Below are positions 34,595 through 43,527 of a DNA stretch of 55,676 bases, in pieces. The DNA comes from a bacterium. Lineage in GTDB: Bacteria > Acidobacteriota > Aminicenantia > Aminicenantales > Aminicenantaceae. The stretch spans positions 1 to 55,676 of the forward strand of contig JAGXKI010000011.1 in NCBI GenBank assembly GCA_018335295.1, written 5' to 3'. The notes below the pieces were generated by a model. That model ran no database searches and had not been told where the DNA came from. It was given only the letters and a program-made list of their open reading frames with translations. Position numbers and translations under genes: made by a program. The first letter of the stretch is position 1; every line of letters starts with the position of its first letter.

Positions 34595-37387
34595 TCAAAA
34601 TTCATAAGATACCCCCAACCGGAATACCCTCGGAGATTGGATTTCTGTCGCATGACGGAGAGGATAATCCGGACTGGTCCATTCATCTTCTTCAGTCGCC
34701 AACCCTCTATTGAGAAGGTTGAAACAATCCAGTATGAGTCGTATGTCATTGTTATCCAAAGAGAAGATTTTTTCAATCCTTACATCCACCGTCCGGTTGT
34801 ATTCATAACGAGAAACGCCCCGAGGGTGAGCTTGGATGGAGAAAGGTCCTTGATTCATCCCTGTGACGATAATCTTGCGGGAAAAAGGCTGACCGTCATA
34901 ATATTTAATAATCCCCCCCACACGAATTTCCAGAGGAGCTTTGTAGGTAAATCCCAATCTCCCCGTGTATCCTCTGTCAAAATGAAGCCGCCCCTTGGTA
35001 TTGATGAATGAGTTGGGGTTATCATACAGAGAACCAATAACCCCATTATCATTTTCCATGGCTGTATTTCCAGGAGAGGTTCTTCCCACCGCATGAATAG
35101 CTTGGAGAGAAAGAAACATTGTAAATTTGGAACTGTATTTTTTTAAAAGGACTATATCTAATCCGTAGTTTGTAGAGATTCTTTCGTTTTCACTGTCATT
35201 GGTGAGAAGAAAGAAATCTTGTCCCAGGGAGCTTTTTTTTTGATTGTAAACAGTAAACATCAATTCATCATGGGAGTAAGGAACTCTATCATCTCCTCGA
35301 TCAAAAAAGTAGGAAGGTGTATAGGAAGAAATCGGCACTCCTATATTGTAGGTCTCAATCAAGTTTCGGGTTTTTCTTATAAAAAAACCCATGGAAAAAG
35401 TCCAGCTTTTGCCAAATTGATGGTTGTAAGTAAGGGCCAGCTCGTCAGTGTGGGGCCTTTGGAGATCAGGGTCAATCTTTGAATAAAAAGGTCCTTCTCT
35501 TCGGAGTAGAGGCCCCTTTTCTCCTTCTTGAAAGACATCATCTTCATTCGCATCAATCCAGGAATAAGTTTTTCCTCCCAGGGAATTTGAATTTCCATAA
35601 GTGAGATAGTGGAGGGGAAGTGTGAAGTAATATCTGGCTGCTGAAAGTTTCAATACAGATTTTTTAGAAGGAGTTAGAGGAATGATCACTCCAAGTCGTG
35701 GAGATAGATGAAACCATTGGATTTTGTACTGATTTCCCATCAAATTGAAGGTTTCCTCTGAAGGGATCCACCCTCTACTGAACGCCAGATTGAGACCCCA
35801 GTAAAAAGAAAAGCGATTGGGGAAGGTGAGGGAATCCTGAGCGAAAAAATTCACATGGAAAGCGGCTTCTCGGTGATGAATCGGCGTGTTGTACTCTATG
35901 ATTTGAAGGGGATTTTTGTTAAAAAAACGGAGATGTCGGTTTCCCCAAATTTCTTTTTGAGAGGAGGACGAAGAGTGTTTAAATTTTAAACCGTATTGGA
36001 GCCGGTGTCGGGCTTTAAGAACCTGGGGAAAAACAGAATTTCCCTTGAACAAAAAAGACAAAGTAGTCCGGTTATCCTCACGGGCATAAGGAGCCGCTCC
36101 CGTGAGAGTCCCGTTGAATAGATTTTTTTTATAAGGACCAGATGTCTCCTGCTGAAAAGAAGAACGAATGCTCCCAAGGGTGAAACTGAAGCCCAATTTA
36201 AAAAAATGGTGATTGTGAGGTCTCGTTTTCCATATGGCTTGGAAAACATTATAATTCTCTTTGCGGTTTGAAGTTGAAGAAAAAGGAATTTGTCTGCGGG
36301 CCCCATAGGAAGGATGATTCACTCTCTGTCCAGTCCAGAGAAGTCGAAGAGAGTTTCCGTTTGTTCGGTATTTTAAACTGAATAATCCACTTCCTACCGA
36401 AGATTTGTCTTCTTTTTCAAATTCAGCGATGTCTCTGGAGACATAAAACCCCGATAGAGAGGCCATCATGGACAGCTTATCAGAAAAAAGCGGTCCGGAG
36501 AGATGAAAATGACTATCTACCAGAGAGTTGAACTTATGACTTTCATGCAATCCCTCCTTTTGGAGAGAAGGAGAAATATTGGAGCTTTGAAGTTGGGGAT
36601 GTATGAAATAAGCCGACACTTCTCCATGCCAAGATTGGGTTTCTCTTCGAGTTATGAGGTTGAAATGGCCTCCTGGAGAAAGGGCTTGAGGGGGCATCCC
36701 TGCGTTAACCAGTTGAGTGGCACGGAGAGTGAAGAAATCAGGAAAGAATAAAGGTTTGCCTGTCCTGTATGGGTCTGTAACATCCATACCATTGAGCAGA
36801 TAACGATTCTGGGTCCAGGAGCAGCTCACCCGAGAACTGAATAGGGCAGGCTTGGTTCCCCACAGCCCTCCCACGTCGATCCGATTGGTGGTGGCGGAGA
36901 GGTCTTGATTTTCAATCAAAGACCAAACATTGTGAGCCGAAGGAGACCCATGAATCTGGGATTTAAGGAGTGTTGTTTTTACTGTGCAATCGGAATAACT
37001 GATACGAAAAACTTCAATCGAAGAATTACTTTTTTCATTTCTGCGCAATAAAATGACCTTTAACATTAAATCTTGGGATGGATTCAGGAATAATCTTTTT
37101 TTTCTGCAAGTTTGGTATCCTTGAGCTTTTACCTGTAGAGAATAAGACCCTGTAGGAATTCCCACTATCTGGAAAAGTCCTGACGAGTCTGGGTGAAACT
37201 CCTTTGTAAAAGGGGAATCATTTTTTGAAAGAAGTATCCGGGATTGAGCCACAGGATGGTTCTCTCCATTGATCACTTTTCCCCAAATGATACCATTATT
37301 TTCAGCGGCATGAGAGGAACTGAATATAAAGAAAAATACAGCCGCGGTGAGAAAAACACGCAGTTCGACTGGAGAGCCTTTAAACAG
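34595..37387 (-). CDS. TonB-dependent receptor-like protein with N-terminal carboxypeptidase-regulatory domain, CTG start
   Basis: Likely outer-membrane importer. Starting at GTG 37276 would remove the signal peptide. The frame stays open upstream, and CTG 37387 lies 7 bases after AAGGAG. From it a signal peptide follows (hydrophobic core AAVFFFIFSSSHA, cleavage after A27); no ATG, GTG or TTG occurs in frame between them. That gives 930 residues. Domains: carboxypeptidase-regulatory/SdrD-like beta-sandwich (about 32-115, FHPDSSGLFQIVGIPTGSYS), a plug-like region (about 125-250, NRYLLNGMDVTDPYR), then a long barrel ending LGVSYEF. It is of the Acidobacteriota-type TonB receptor (Oar-like) group. 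The TonB box was not identified. The start is the uncertain part. Confidence 0.85.
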   Translation of the reverse strand: MFKGSPVELRVFLTAAVFFFIFSSSHAAENNGIIWGKVINGENHPVAQSRILLSKNDSPFTKEFHPDSSGLFQIVGIPTGSYSLQVKAQGYQTCRKKRLFLNPSQDLMLKVILLRRNEKSNSSIEVFRISYSDCTVKTTLLKSQIHGSPSAHNVWSLIENQDLSATTNRIDVGGLWGTKPALFSSRVSCSWTQNRYLLNGMDVTDPYRTGKPLFFPDFFTLRATQLVNAGMPPQALSPGGHFNLITRRETQSWHGEVSAYFIHPQLQSSNISPSLQKEGLHESHKFNSLVDSHFHLSGPLFSDKLSMMASLSGFYVSRDIAEFEKEDKSSVGSGLFSLKYRTNGNSLRLLWTGQRVNHPSYGARRQIPFSSTSNRKENYNVFQAIWKTRPHNHHFFKLGFSFTLGSIRSSFQQETSGPYKKNLFNGTLTGAAPYAREDNRTTLSFLFKGNSVFPQVLKARHRLQYGLKFKHSSSSSQKEIWGNRHLRFFNKNPLQIIEYNTPIHHREAAFHVNFFAQDSLTFPNRFSFYWGLNLAFSRGWIPSEETFNLMGNQYKIQWFHLSPRLGVIIPLTPSKKSVLKLSAARYYFTLPLHYLTYGNSNSLGGKTYSWIDANEDDVFQEGEKGPLLRREGPFYSKIDPDLQRPHTDELALTYNHQFGKSWTFSMGFFIRKTRNLIETYNIGVPISSYTPSYFFDRGDDRVPYSHDELMFTVYNQKKSSLGQDFFLLTNDSENERISTNYGLDIVLLKKYSSKFTMFLSLQAIHAVGRTSPGNTAMENDNGVIGSLYDNPNSFINTKGRLHFDRGYTGRLGFTYKAPLEIRVGGIIKYYDGQPFSRKIIVTGMNQGPFSIQAHPRGVSRYEYNRTVDVRIEKIFSLDNNDIRLILDCFNLLNRGLATEEDEWTSPDYPLRHATEIQSPRVFRLGVSYEF

Positions 37388-37598
37388 TGATTTTCTCCTT
37401 TCCTTTTTTAAATTTCTTCATATTTTTTTACTTATTTATCGGCATTCCTGTCAAGTGATTTTAATGAGATCGGGTTTCAGTCAATTCCCAAGAGGGAATA
37501 GATTTTAAAAGGAGGATTTTAATTCATTCTCTGATTGGCCTTAAAATAAAAATCGATAAAGAGTATAATGGTGAAAATTTTTTACGAGAGGACTCAAC
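37388..37598. other. Divergent regulatory spacer, TonB receptor / lipoamide dehydrogenase
   Basis: This 211-base AT-rich gap separates the divergent receptor (-) and lpdA (+) genes. A perfect TATAAT is at 37564-37569, 30 bases before the lpdA ATG, but its best -35 candidate (TTGGCC, 37535-37540) is too far away at 23 bases. An AAAAGGAGG run near 37507 precedes no useful frame. Confidence 0.4.
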
Positions 37599-39005
37599 AT
37601 GGAAGATAAAAAGGATATAGCGGTCATCGGAGGCGGTCCTGGGGGATATGTCGCTGCACTCAGGGCAGCTCAGTTAAAAAAGAAGGTGATTTTGATCGAA
37701 AAACACAAGATCGGGGGAACCTGTATGAATTACGGGTGTATCCCCAGTAAGTATCTTCTTCACCAGACAAAAACGATGAAAGAGATCAGAGATAACCCCA
37801 ATTTGGAGGAACCTTCTCCTGAAATAAAACTCAACTGGGAAAAAGTTCAGAAAAACAGAGTCCGGACCGTAACCAAGCTCCGGAAAGGTACGGAATTTCT
37901 TCTTAAGAAAAACGGCGTTCAAATTGTTTGCGGTTCAGGCTCTCTGGAAGAGGGAAAAAGGGTTCAGGTGAAGAGGGGAAAAGAAAGATGGACTTTTAAG
38001 GCCGACCATGTTCTTTTAGCCACCGGTTCCTCTCCTGAAGAACTTTCCTTTCTTAGCACCAAAAATGAAAAAGTTATCACCAGTCAAAAAGCCTTGGAGT
38101 TGAGAGAAATCCCCAAGAAAATGATTATTGTGGGAGCGGGAGCGATCGGGCTGGAAATGGGGATCATCTATCACAGGATGGGATGTGAGGTGGTAGTTCT
38201 GGAGATCATGCCCACTATACTTCCCGGCAGTGATAAGGAGATGGTAACCCGATTGGAACGGATCCTCAAGAAAGAAGGGATCAACATTTTTACTCAAATG
38301 AAAATCAAAGAAAGCCAAATAAAAAAAGATAAGATCCTATTGAAAGGAATCGACCTGAAAAATCAGTCTTCCTTTGAGTTTGATGCAGAGAAGGTTCTTC
38401 TGGCGGCGGGCCGAAAAGCCAATACGGATCAAATATTAGGAGAAAGCCGTCTGAACCTGGAGTTAGATCAAAAGGGGTTTGTGAAAGTCAACTCTCAGTT
38501 TGAAACAAATATTCCAGGGATTTATGCAGTGGGGGATTTAACCGGAGGGGCTCTTCTGGCTCACAAGGCTTCTCACGAGGGAATATTGACTGTAGAAAAT
38601 ATTTTTGGTTCCAAACAAACCATGAATTACCGAGCTCTTCCTTCGGCTGTTTACACAGACCCAGAATTTTCATCAGTAGGCTTGACTGAGCAGAAAGCCC
38701 AAAAGGAAGGAATTTCTTATAAAAAAGGAATTTTTTCTCTTCGAGCAAATGGAAGAGCCGTAGTTATGAATAAAGTTGAGGGCATGGTAAAAATCCTGGC
38801 GGATGATGAAGATAAAATTATAGGGGCCCACATTATTTCACCCCATGCCAGTGAGATAATACCGGAATTAACCTTGGCCGTTAAAAATGAGATGAAACTC
38901 CCGGATATTTCTTCATCAGTACACATCCATCCCACTTTATCGGAAGCGGTGATGGAAGGGGCTTTGAAGGTGCGAGGAGAATCTCTCCATATGCTGAATA
39001 AATAA
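37599..39005 (+). CDS. lpdA: Dihydrolipoyl dehydrogenase (E3-like)
   Basis: FAD enzyme reoxidising dihydrolipoamide with NAD+ in 2-oxoacid dehydrogenase or glycine cleavage systems. The 468-residue length is normal. Present are the FAD-binding GGGPGGYVAALRAAQ, the redox disulfide C42/C47 (GGTCMNYGCIPSKY), the NAD-binding motif IIVGAGAIGLEMG, YAVGDLTGG and the C-terminal His-Glu dyad in HIHPTLSEAVMEGA. The Tyr after C42-M-N (usually Val/Leu) is a small deviation. No E1/E2 or gcv genes are adjacent. It is just upstream of nuo, so NADH made here could feed complex I (inference). Confidence 0.93.
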   Translation: MEDKKDIAVIGGGPGGYVAALRAAQLKKKVILIEKHKIGGTCMNYGCIPSKYLLHQTKTMKEIRDNPNLEEPSPEIKLNWEKVQKNRVRTVTKLRKGTEFLLKKNGVQIVCGSGSLEEGKRVQVKRGKERWTFKADHVLLATGSSPEELSFLSTKNEKVITSQKALELREIPKKMIIVGAGAIGLEMGIIYHRMGCEVVVLEIMPTILPGSDKEMVTRLERILKKEGINIFTQMKIKESQIKKDKILLKGIDLKNQSSFEFDAEKVLLAAGRKANTDQILGESRLNLELDQKGFVKVNSQFETNIPGIYAVGDLTGGALLAHKASHEGILTVENIFGSKQTMNYRALPSAVYTDPEFSSVGLTEQKAQKEGISYKKGIFSLRANGRAVVMNKVEGMVKILADDEDKIIGAHIISPHASEIIPELTLAVKNEMKLPDISSSVHIHPTLSEAVMEGALKVRGESLHMLNK

Positions 39006-39069
39006 AATATATTATTTGGATAAAATCTAAGATACTCTTTTAAATCATTTATTCTCTGGTGATATTCAT

Positions 39070-39088
39070 AAGGATGTATCCTTTTTTT
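39070..39088 (+). terminator. Weak terminator-like hairpin after lpdA
   Basis: AAGGA (39070-39074) and TCCTT (39079-39083) pair around TGTA, and a run of T follows. The stem is only 5 bp and AT-rich, so termination would be weak. It lies 64 bases after the lpdA stop and before the nuo promoter region. Confidence 0.3.
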
Positions 39089-39120
39089 GAATAATTAATA
39101 AAAAAATATTTATCAAAATG

Positions 39121-39148
39121 TTTGCATATTTCTTTTTAATTTTATAAA
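39121..39148 (+). promoter_or_regulatory. Possible nuo operon promoter
   Basis: TTTGCA (39121-39126) and TATAAA (39143-39148) are spaced 16 bases apart in a very AT-rich stretch 24 bases before the nuoA start. The -35 match is poor (four of six). Confidence 0.35.
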
Positions 39149-39171
39149 ATTTATCCCTTTAAATTTGAGCG

Positions 39172-39519
39172 ATGATTGAATTATTTTTAGTATTTTTGGT
39201 TTTTGGGCTCCTTGGTGTGGTTTTGGTCTTTATGAATAAACTATTGGGCCCTAAAAAACCCAATCCTATAAAAGAAAGTCCGTTTGAGTGTGGAAGTCCT
39301 TATCTTCAGGAGGGAATAAATCCGGTTCCCATCATGTATTACATGGTGGCCTTCCTTTTTCTTCTTTTTGACATCGAAGTGGTTTTTTTCTTTCCTTGGG
39401 CTTTAGTGTTTAAAGAAATGGGTTCTACAGCTCTGGTCATCATGTTTGCTTATATTTTTGTTTTAGTGGTTGGATTTGTTTATGCCTGGAAAAAAGGGGC
39501 TTTCAAATGGGAGCTGTAG
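39172..39519 (+). CDS. nuoA: NADH-quinone oxidoreductase subunit A
   Basis: Small membrane subunit of complex I at the quinone-site junction. The 115 residues form three spans, with the conserved cytosolic loop KESPFECGSPYLQE (the Cys loop of NuoA) and the acidic second helix LLFDIEVVFFFPWA. Length is normal. It is first in the nuoABCDEFGHI order. The ribosome-binding site (GAGCG) is weak. Confidence 0.95.
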   Translation: MIELFLVFLVFGLLGVVLVFMNKLLGPKKPNPIKESPFECGSPYLQEGINPVPIMYYMVAFLFLLFDIEVVFFFPWALVFKEMGSTALVIMFAYIFVLVVGFVYAWKKGAFKWEL

Positions 39520-39547
39520 GAATTCTGGACAACAGTGAAAAGAACTA

Positions 39548-40015
39548 ATGAAAGGTGATTTCATAACCACGTCATTCAATCATGTCCTGGGATGGGCACG
39601 AAAATATTCTCTATTCCACTATCCCTACGTTACCGCTTGCTGTGGGATGGAATACATGTCCGCCGCTTGTGCTCATTTTGACTTAGACAGATTTGGTGCA
39701 GGGTGGACCCGGTTCTCCCCTCGGCAATCTGATTTACTCCTTGTAGTGGGAACCATAACTCAAAAATTAGCTCCTGTTCTCCATACCGTTTACGAACAGA
39801 TGACTGACCCCAAATGGGTGATTGCTTTTGGAACCTGTGCCGTAAGCGGCGGGATTTATGACAATTATGCCGTGGTTCAGGGGATTGATAAAATCATTCC
39901 GGTGGATATGTACATTCCGGGATGTCCTCCCCGGCCTGAAACCGTATTGGATGGTCTGGTTAAACTGCAGAAAAATATTCAACATCAAAAACAGGACTGG
40001 CGATGGAAAAAATAA
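39548..40015 (+). CDS. nuoB: NADH-quinone oxidoreductase subunit B
   Basis: Carries cluster N2, the last Fe-S centre before quinone. The 155 residues have the adjacent pair C31-C32 in TACCGMEYMSAA, then FGTCAVSGG and PGCPPRPETVLDGL, which together supply the four N2 ligands. It is somewhat shorter than the E. coli form at the N-terminus. It overlaps nuoC by 13 bp. Confidence 0.96.
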   Translation: MKGDFITTSFNHVLGWARKYSLFHYPYVTACCGMEYMSAACAHFDLDRFGAGWTRFSPRQSDLLLVVGTITQKLAPVLHTVYEQMTDPKWVIAFGTCAVSGGIYDNYAVVQGIDKIIPVDMYIPGCPPRPETVLDGLVKLQKNIQHQKQDWRWKK

Positions 40016-40476
40016 AGAAAGATCTCCAGCAAAAATTTCCAGAGAAAATTAGAAAGATGTATTCCGATTATGGAGATGACGTGCTGGTTATCCAAAAGGA
40101 TGCCCTTATGGACATTCTTCAATATCTCAAAAAGTCTCCCTATGACTACACCATGCTTTTGGATTTGACTTGTGTGGACTACATGAGAGAGGAACCGCGG
40201 TTTGAAATGGTTTATCATCTTTTATCTCTTTCTAACCGACACCGTTTGAGGATCAAGACCCGTTTACCGGAAAAAGACCTTTCGATCCAATCACTCACTC
40301 CGATCTGGAAAAACGCCAACTGGTTGGAAAGAGAAGTCTTTGATATGTTTGGTATCCAATTCAAAAATCACCCCGACTTAAGACGAATTTTCATGTACGA
40401 TGGTTTTGAAGGATTTCCTCTGCGAAAAGATTATCCACTGAGAAAGAGACAACCCCGAATTCCCCTGAAGGAGTAA
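40003..40476 (+). CDS. nuoC: NADH-quinone oxidoreductase subunit C
   Basis: Peripheral-arm subunit (30-kDa type). The 157 residues include the signature WLEREVFDMFGIQFKNHPDL and RIFMYDGFEGFPLRKDYPL. It is separate from nuoD (not the fused nuoCD of enterobacteria); the nuoD ATG is one base after its stop codon. A charged N-terminal stretch of about 20 residues (KIKKDLQQKFPEKIRK) precedes the domain. Confidence 0.95.
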   Translation: MEKIKKDLQQKFPEKIRKMYSDYGDDVLVIQKDALMDILQYLKKSPYDYTMLLDLTCVDYMREEPRFEMVYHLLSLSNRHRLRIKTRLPEKDLSIQSLTPIWKNANWLEREVFDMFGIQFKNHPDLRRIFMYDGFEGFPLRKDYPLRKRQPRIPLKE

Positions 40477-40477
40477 A

Positions 40478-41809
40478 ATGCCGACAAGAATACAAAAAGA
40501 AGCCAAAAAAGAGAATATGCTCCTCAATATGGGGCCTTCTCATCCCGCCATGCACGGGACTATCCGAATCATGCTGGAGTTGGACTCCGAACACATCATT
40601 AATTCAGAATTAGAAGTCGGATATTTACACAGAGGCTTCGAGAAAATTTGTGAAAACAGAACCTATTTCAACCTTCTGCCTTATACCGACAGACTCAATT
40701 ATGTTTCTCCCTTGATCAACAATCTGGGTTATGTGATGACGATGGAAAAAATGTTGCGCATCGAAGTCCCGGAAAGAGCTCAGTACATCCGAATCATCAT
40801 GAGTGAATTATCCCGGATTTCGGATCACCTGACGTGCCTTGCGGCCATGGCTATGGAAAGCGGAGCTTTCACTGTTTTCCTGTATAAAATACGAGCCCGA
40901 GAGTACATCTGGGATGTGATCGAACAGACCACTGGGGCAAGAATGACCACTTCTTACATTCGGATAGGGGGAGTCAAAGCAGACCTTCATCCTGATTATC
41001 AACAGACTCTCAAAAAAGCTCTCACAGAAACACGGAAAGTGTTAAAAGATATACGAGGTCTTTTGGATAAGAACAAAATTTTTCTCAACAGGACCAAAGA
41101 TATTGCTGTGGTTTCTCCTGAGATGGCCATTAATTATGGTTGGACCGGACCTTGCTTGAGGTCCACCGGAGTCTATTATGATGTACGCAAAATCTATCCT
41201 TATTCCATGTATGACCGGATGGATTTTGAAGTTCCTTTAGGGGAAAAGGGAGATAACTATGATCGGTATATGGTTCGGATGAATGAAATGGAACAGAGCA
41301 TGAGAATTATAGAACAGGCTATGGAGAAAATTCCTAATCCGGCTTCTTCATCTCAGATTATGGCTGAAGGTATCGAACCTAAGGAAGCTATAAAAACTTC
41401 CCGGTATCAAAAATCGAAAAAGAAGATCAATTTGTCTCCGAATTTGGAAGGCTCTGAAAAGGATAAATATCCGCGAATACTCGACCAAAATTCCTACGCC
41501 ATCGTTCCTCCAAAGGAAGATACTTATACAAGCATCGAAGGTCTTATCAAACACTTCAAGTTCTTCATGACGGGACATGGGATCAGACCTCCTAAAGGAG
41601 AAGTTTATTTTTCTGTAGAGGGAGGAAACGGAGAACTGGGATATTACATCGTTTCCGACGGCACAGATAAACCCTACCGTCTACACTTGAGAGCTCCGTG
41701 TTTCCACATTGTTTCAGCATTGGAAGCCATGATACAAAATCATTATATTGCCGATGTCATTCCCTCATTCGGTTCTTTGAATATGATCGGCGGAGAATTG
41801 GATCGATGA
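40478..41809 (+). CDS. nuoD: NADH-quinone oxidoreductase subunit D
   Basis: The 49-kDa-type subunit lining the quinone pocket, related to NiFe-hydrogenase large subunits. The 443-residue protein shows MGPSHPAMHGTIRIMLELD (quinone-pocket His), YLHRGFEKICENRTY, and the C-terminal VPSFGSLNMIGGELDR-like end (here IPSFGSLNMIGGELDR). An acidic/basic insert around residues 300-345 (KTSRYQKSKKKINLSPNLEG) makes it longer than the usual roughly 400. AAGGAG precedes ATG 40478. It ends in a 4-bp ATGA overlap with nuoE. Confidence 0.96.
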   Translation: MPTRIQKEAKKENMLLNMGPSHPAMHGTIRIMLELDSEHIINSELEVGYLHRGFEKICENRTYFNLLPYTDRLNYVSPLINNLGYVMTMEKMLRIEVPERAQYIRIIMSELSRISDHLTCLAAMAMESGAFTVFLYKIRAREYIWDVIEQTTGARMTTSYIRIGGVKADLHPDYQQTLKKALTETRKVLKDIRGLLDKNKIFLNRTKDIAVVSPEMAINYGWTGPCLRSTGVYYDVRKIYPYSMYDRMDFEVPLGEKGDNYDRYMVRMNEMEQSMRIIEQAMEKIPNPASSSQIMAEGIEPKEAIKTSRYQKSKKKINLSPNLEGSEKDKYPRILDQNSYAIVPPKEDTYTSIEGLIKHFKFFMTGHGIRPPKGEVYFSVEGGNGELGYYIVSDGTDKPYRLHLRAPCFHIVSALEAMIQNHYIADVIPSFGSLNMIGGELDR

Positions 41810-42279
41810 GCCCTGAATATTCAGACCAAACCAAAAAGAAAGTGGAAGAAGTCATATCTCACTACCCAAAAAAAGAAGCCGCCCTCCTTCCAGTGCTGCA
41901 CCTCACTCAGAGAGAATTTGGGAAAATATCCAAAGAGGAAGAAGCATTGGTCGCAGACTTTCTGAATATCAAGCCCATCCAGGTAAGAGAAGCCGTAACC
42001 TTTTATTCCATGATCCATCAAAAGGAAATGGGGAAATACCATATCCAGGTTTGCCGGAATTTGAGCTGTACTTTAATGGGAGCCGGCACCCTTATAGATT
42101 ATCTGAAAGATAAATTGAACATTGAACCCGGTGAAACCACTCCAGACCATAAGTTTAGTCTTTCCACAGTGGAGTGTTTGGGAGCATGCGAGCAAGCTCC
42201 CTGTATGATGGTTAATTTTGATTACTATGGTCATTTGGATAAGAAAAAAATCGATCAAATCTTAGATGATTTAGAGTGA
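41806..42279 (+). CDS. nuoE: NADH-quinone oxidoreductase subunit E
   Basis: The 24-kDa-type thioredoxin-fold subunit with the 2Fe-2S cluster N1a. The frame is open further upstream (41698), but the ATG at 41806 overlaps the nuoD stop as ATGA and gives the normal N-terminus, so 157 residues are taken. Cluster ligands are CRNLSC (C-x4-C) and CLGACEQAPC (C-x3-C). The helical N-terminal part has LLPVLHLTQREFG. Confidence 0.95.
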   Translation: MSPEYSDQTKKKVEEVISHYPKKEAALLPVLHLTQREFGKISKEEEALVADFLNIKPIQVREAVTFYSMIHQKEMGKYHIQVCRNLSCTLMGAGTLIDYLKDKLNIEPGETTPDHKFSLSTVECLGACEQAPCMMVNFDYYGHLDKKKIDQILDDLE

Positions 42280-42282
42280 AAA

Positions 42283-43527
42283 GTGGAAGAAAAAGTTTTA
42301 ACAAAAAATTTTGGAGTTAAAAATTCCCACCGGATCGATGTGTATCTGGAAAGAGGTGGGTACCAAGCTGTCCAGAAAGCTCTCCAAATGGACCCAGATA
42401 AAATTCTGGAAGAGGTTAAGGCGGCCAATCTAAGAGGAAGGGGAGGAGCTGGATTCCCCGCGGGTGTGAAATTGGGTTTTGTTCCCAAAGAAGTAGAGAA
42501 ACCGAAATATCTATGTGCGAATGCGGATGAAGGAGAACCAGGCACATTTAAGGATCGTTACATCATGACTCATGATCCTCATCTTCTCATTGAGGGGATG
42601 ATTATAATTTCCTATTGTGTAGGGATTCATAAGGCCTATGTGTATATTCGGGGAGAATATGAACACATCGCCCAGCAGCTGGAAAAAGCCTTATCTGAAG
42701 CTTATGACAAAAATTATTTAGGCCAGAACATCCTGAATTCAGGTTTTGACCTGGATGTGTTTATCCATCGAGGAGCCGGGGCTTATATATGCGGAGAAGA
42801 GACAGGCTTGCTGGAGTCTTTGGAAGGAAAACGGGGTTACCCCCGTTTGAAACCTCCTTTTCCTGCTGCCATCGGTCTCTTTCAATGTCCGACCGTAATC
42901 AATAATGTGGAAACCCTTTCCAACATCCCTCAAGTCATCCTGAAAGGAGCCCAGTGGTTTGTCAATAAAGGACTTCCTAAAGATGGAGGGACTCGAATAT
43001 TCAGTGTCAGCGGAATGGTCGAAAAGCCGGGTGTTTATGAGTGTCCGGTAGGCACAAGTTTGAAAGATATTATCTACGAATATGCTGGGGGGCTCAAGGA
43101 AGGGAAAAAATTAAAAGCGGTGATTCCGGGAGGTCTCTCTGCCCCTATTCTAAAACCTGATGAAATTGATGTTCCTATGGACTTTGATTCCTTAATGGAA
43201 GCAGGTTCCATGTTGGGATCAGCTTCGGTAATGGTGATTGACCAGGAAAAACCGATATTGGATGTTTTAAGGGTTATATCGGACTTTTATTCTCACGAAT
43301 CCTGTGGTCAGTGCACTCCTTGCCGGATAGGAAATTCATGGATCAATAAAATAATACATCGGTTATACAGAGAGAAAGGAAAGAAGGAAGATCTGGATAA
43401 AATTATCCGCTTGGCTTCAAACATGAAAGGGAAGACCCTTTGTCCTTTAGGGGATGCCGCTGCTCTTCCCATCCTATCCTTAACCCAAAAATTCAGAGAA
43501 GAATTGGAAACTTACACGGAAAGCTAA
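42283..43527 (+). CDS. nuoF: NADH-quinone oxidoreductase subunit F
   Basis: The 51-kDa-type subunit: binds NADH and FMN and holds 4Fe-4S cluster N3. The 414 residues include NLRGRGGAGFPAGVK (FMN/NADH site), NADEGEPGTFKDR, GAGAYICGEETGLLESLEG, and the cluster motif ESCGQCTPCRIG plus TLCPLGDAA. GTG 42283 is the start, three bases after nuoE, with a weak site. It overlaps nuoG by one base (TAATG). Confidence 0.96.
   Translation: MEEKVLTKNFGVKNSHRIDVYLERGGYQAVQKALQMDPDKILEEVKAANLRGRGGAGFPAGVKLGFVPKEVEKPKYLCANADEGEPGTFKDRYIMTHDPHLLIEGMIIISYCVGIHKAYVYIRGEYEHIAQQLEKALSEAYDKNYLGQNILNSGFDLDVFIHRGAGAYICGEETGLLESLEGKRGYPRLKPPFPAAIGLFQCPTVINNVETLSNIPQVILKGAQWFVNKGLPKDGGTRIFSVSGMVEKPGVYECPVGTSLKDIIYEYAGGLKEGKKLKAVIPGGLSAPILKPDEIDVPMDFDSLMEAGSMLGSASVMVIDQEKPILDVLRVISDFYSHESCGQCTPCRIGNSWINKIIHRLYREKGKKEDLDKIIRLASNMKGKTLCPLGDAAALPILSLTQKFREELETYTES

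Noticed and set aside
41698-41805. 36-codon N-terminal extension of nuoE
   Set aside because: It lies wholly inside nuoD; the ATGA overlap at 41806 is the natural coupled start.
43440-43526. 29-codon N-terminal extension of nuoG
   Set aside because: It lies inside nuoF coding sequence; the TAATG junction start at 43527 gives the normal ferredoxin-domain N-terminus.
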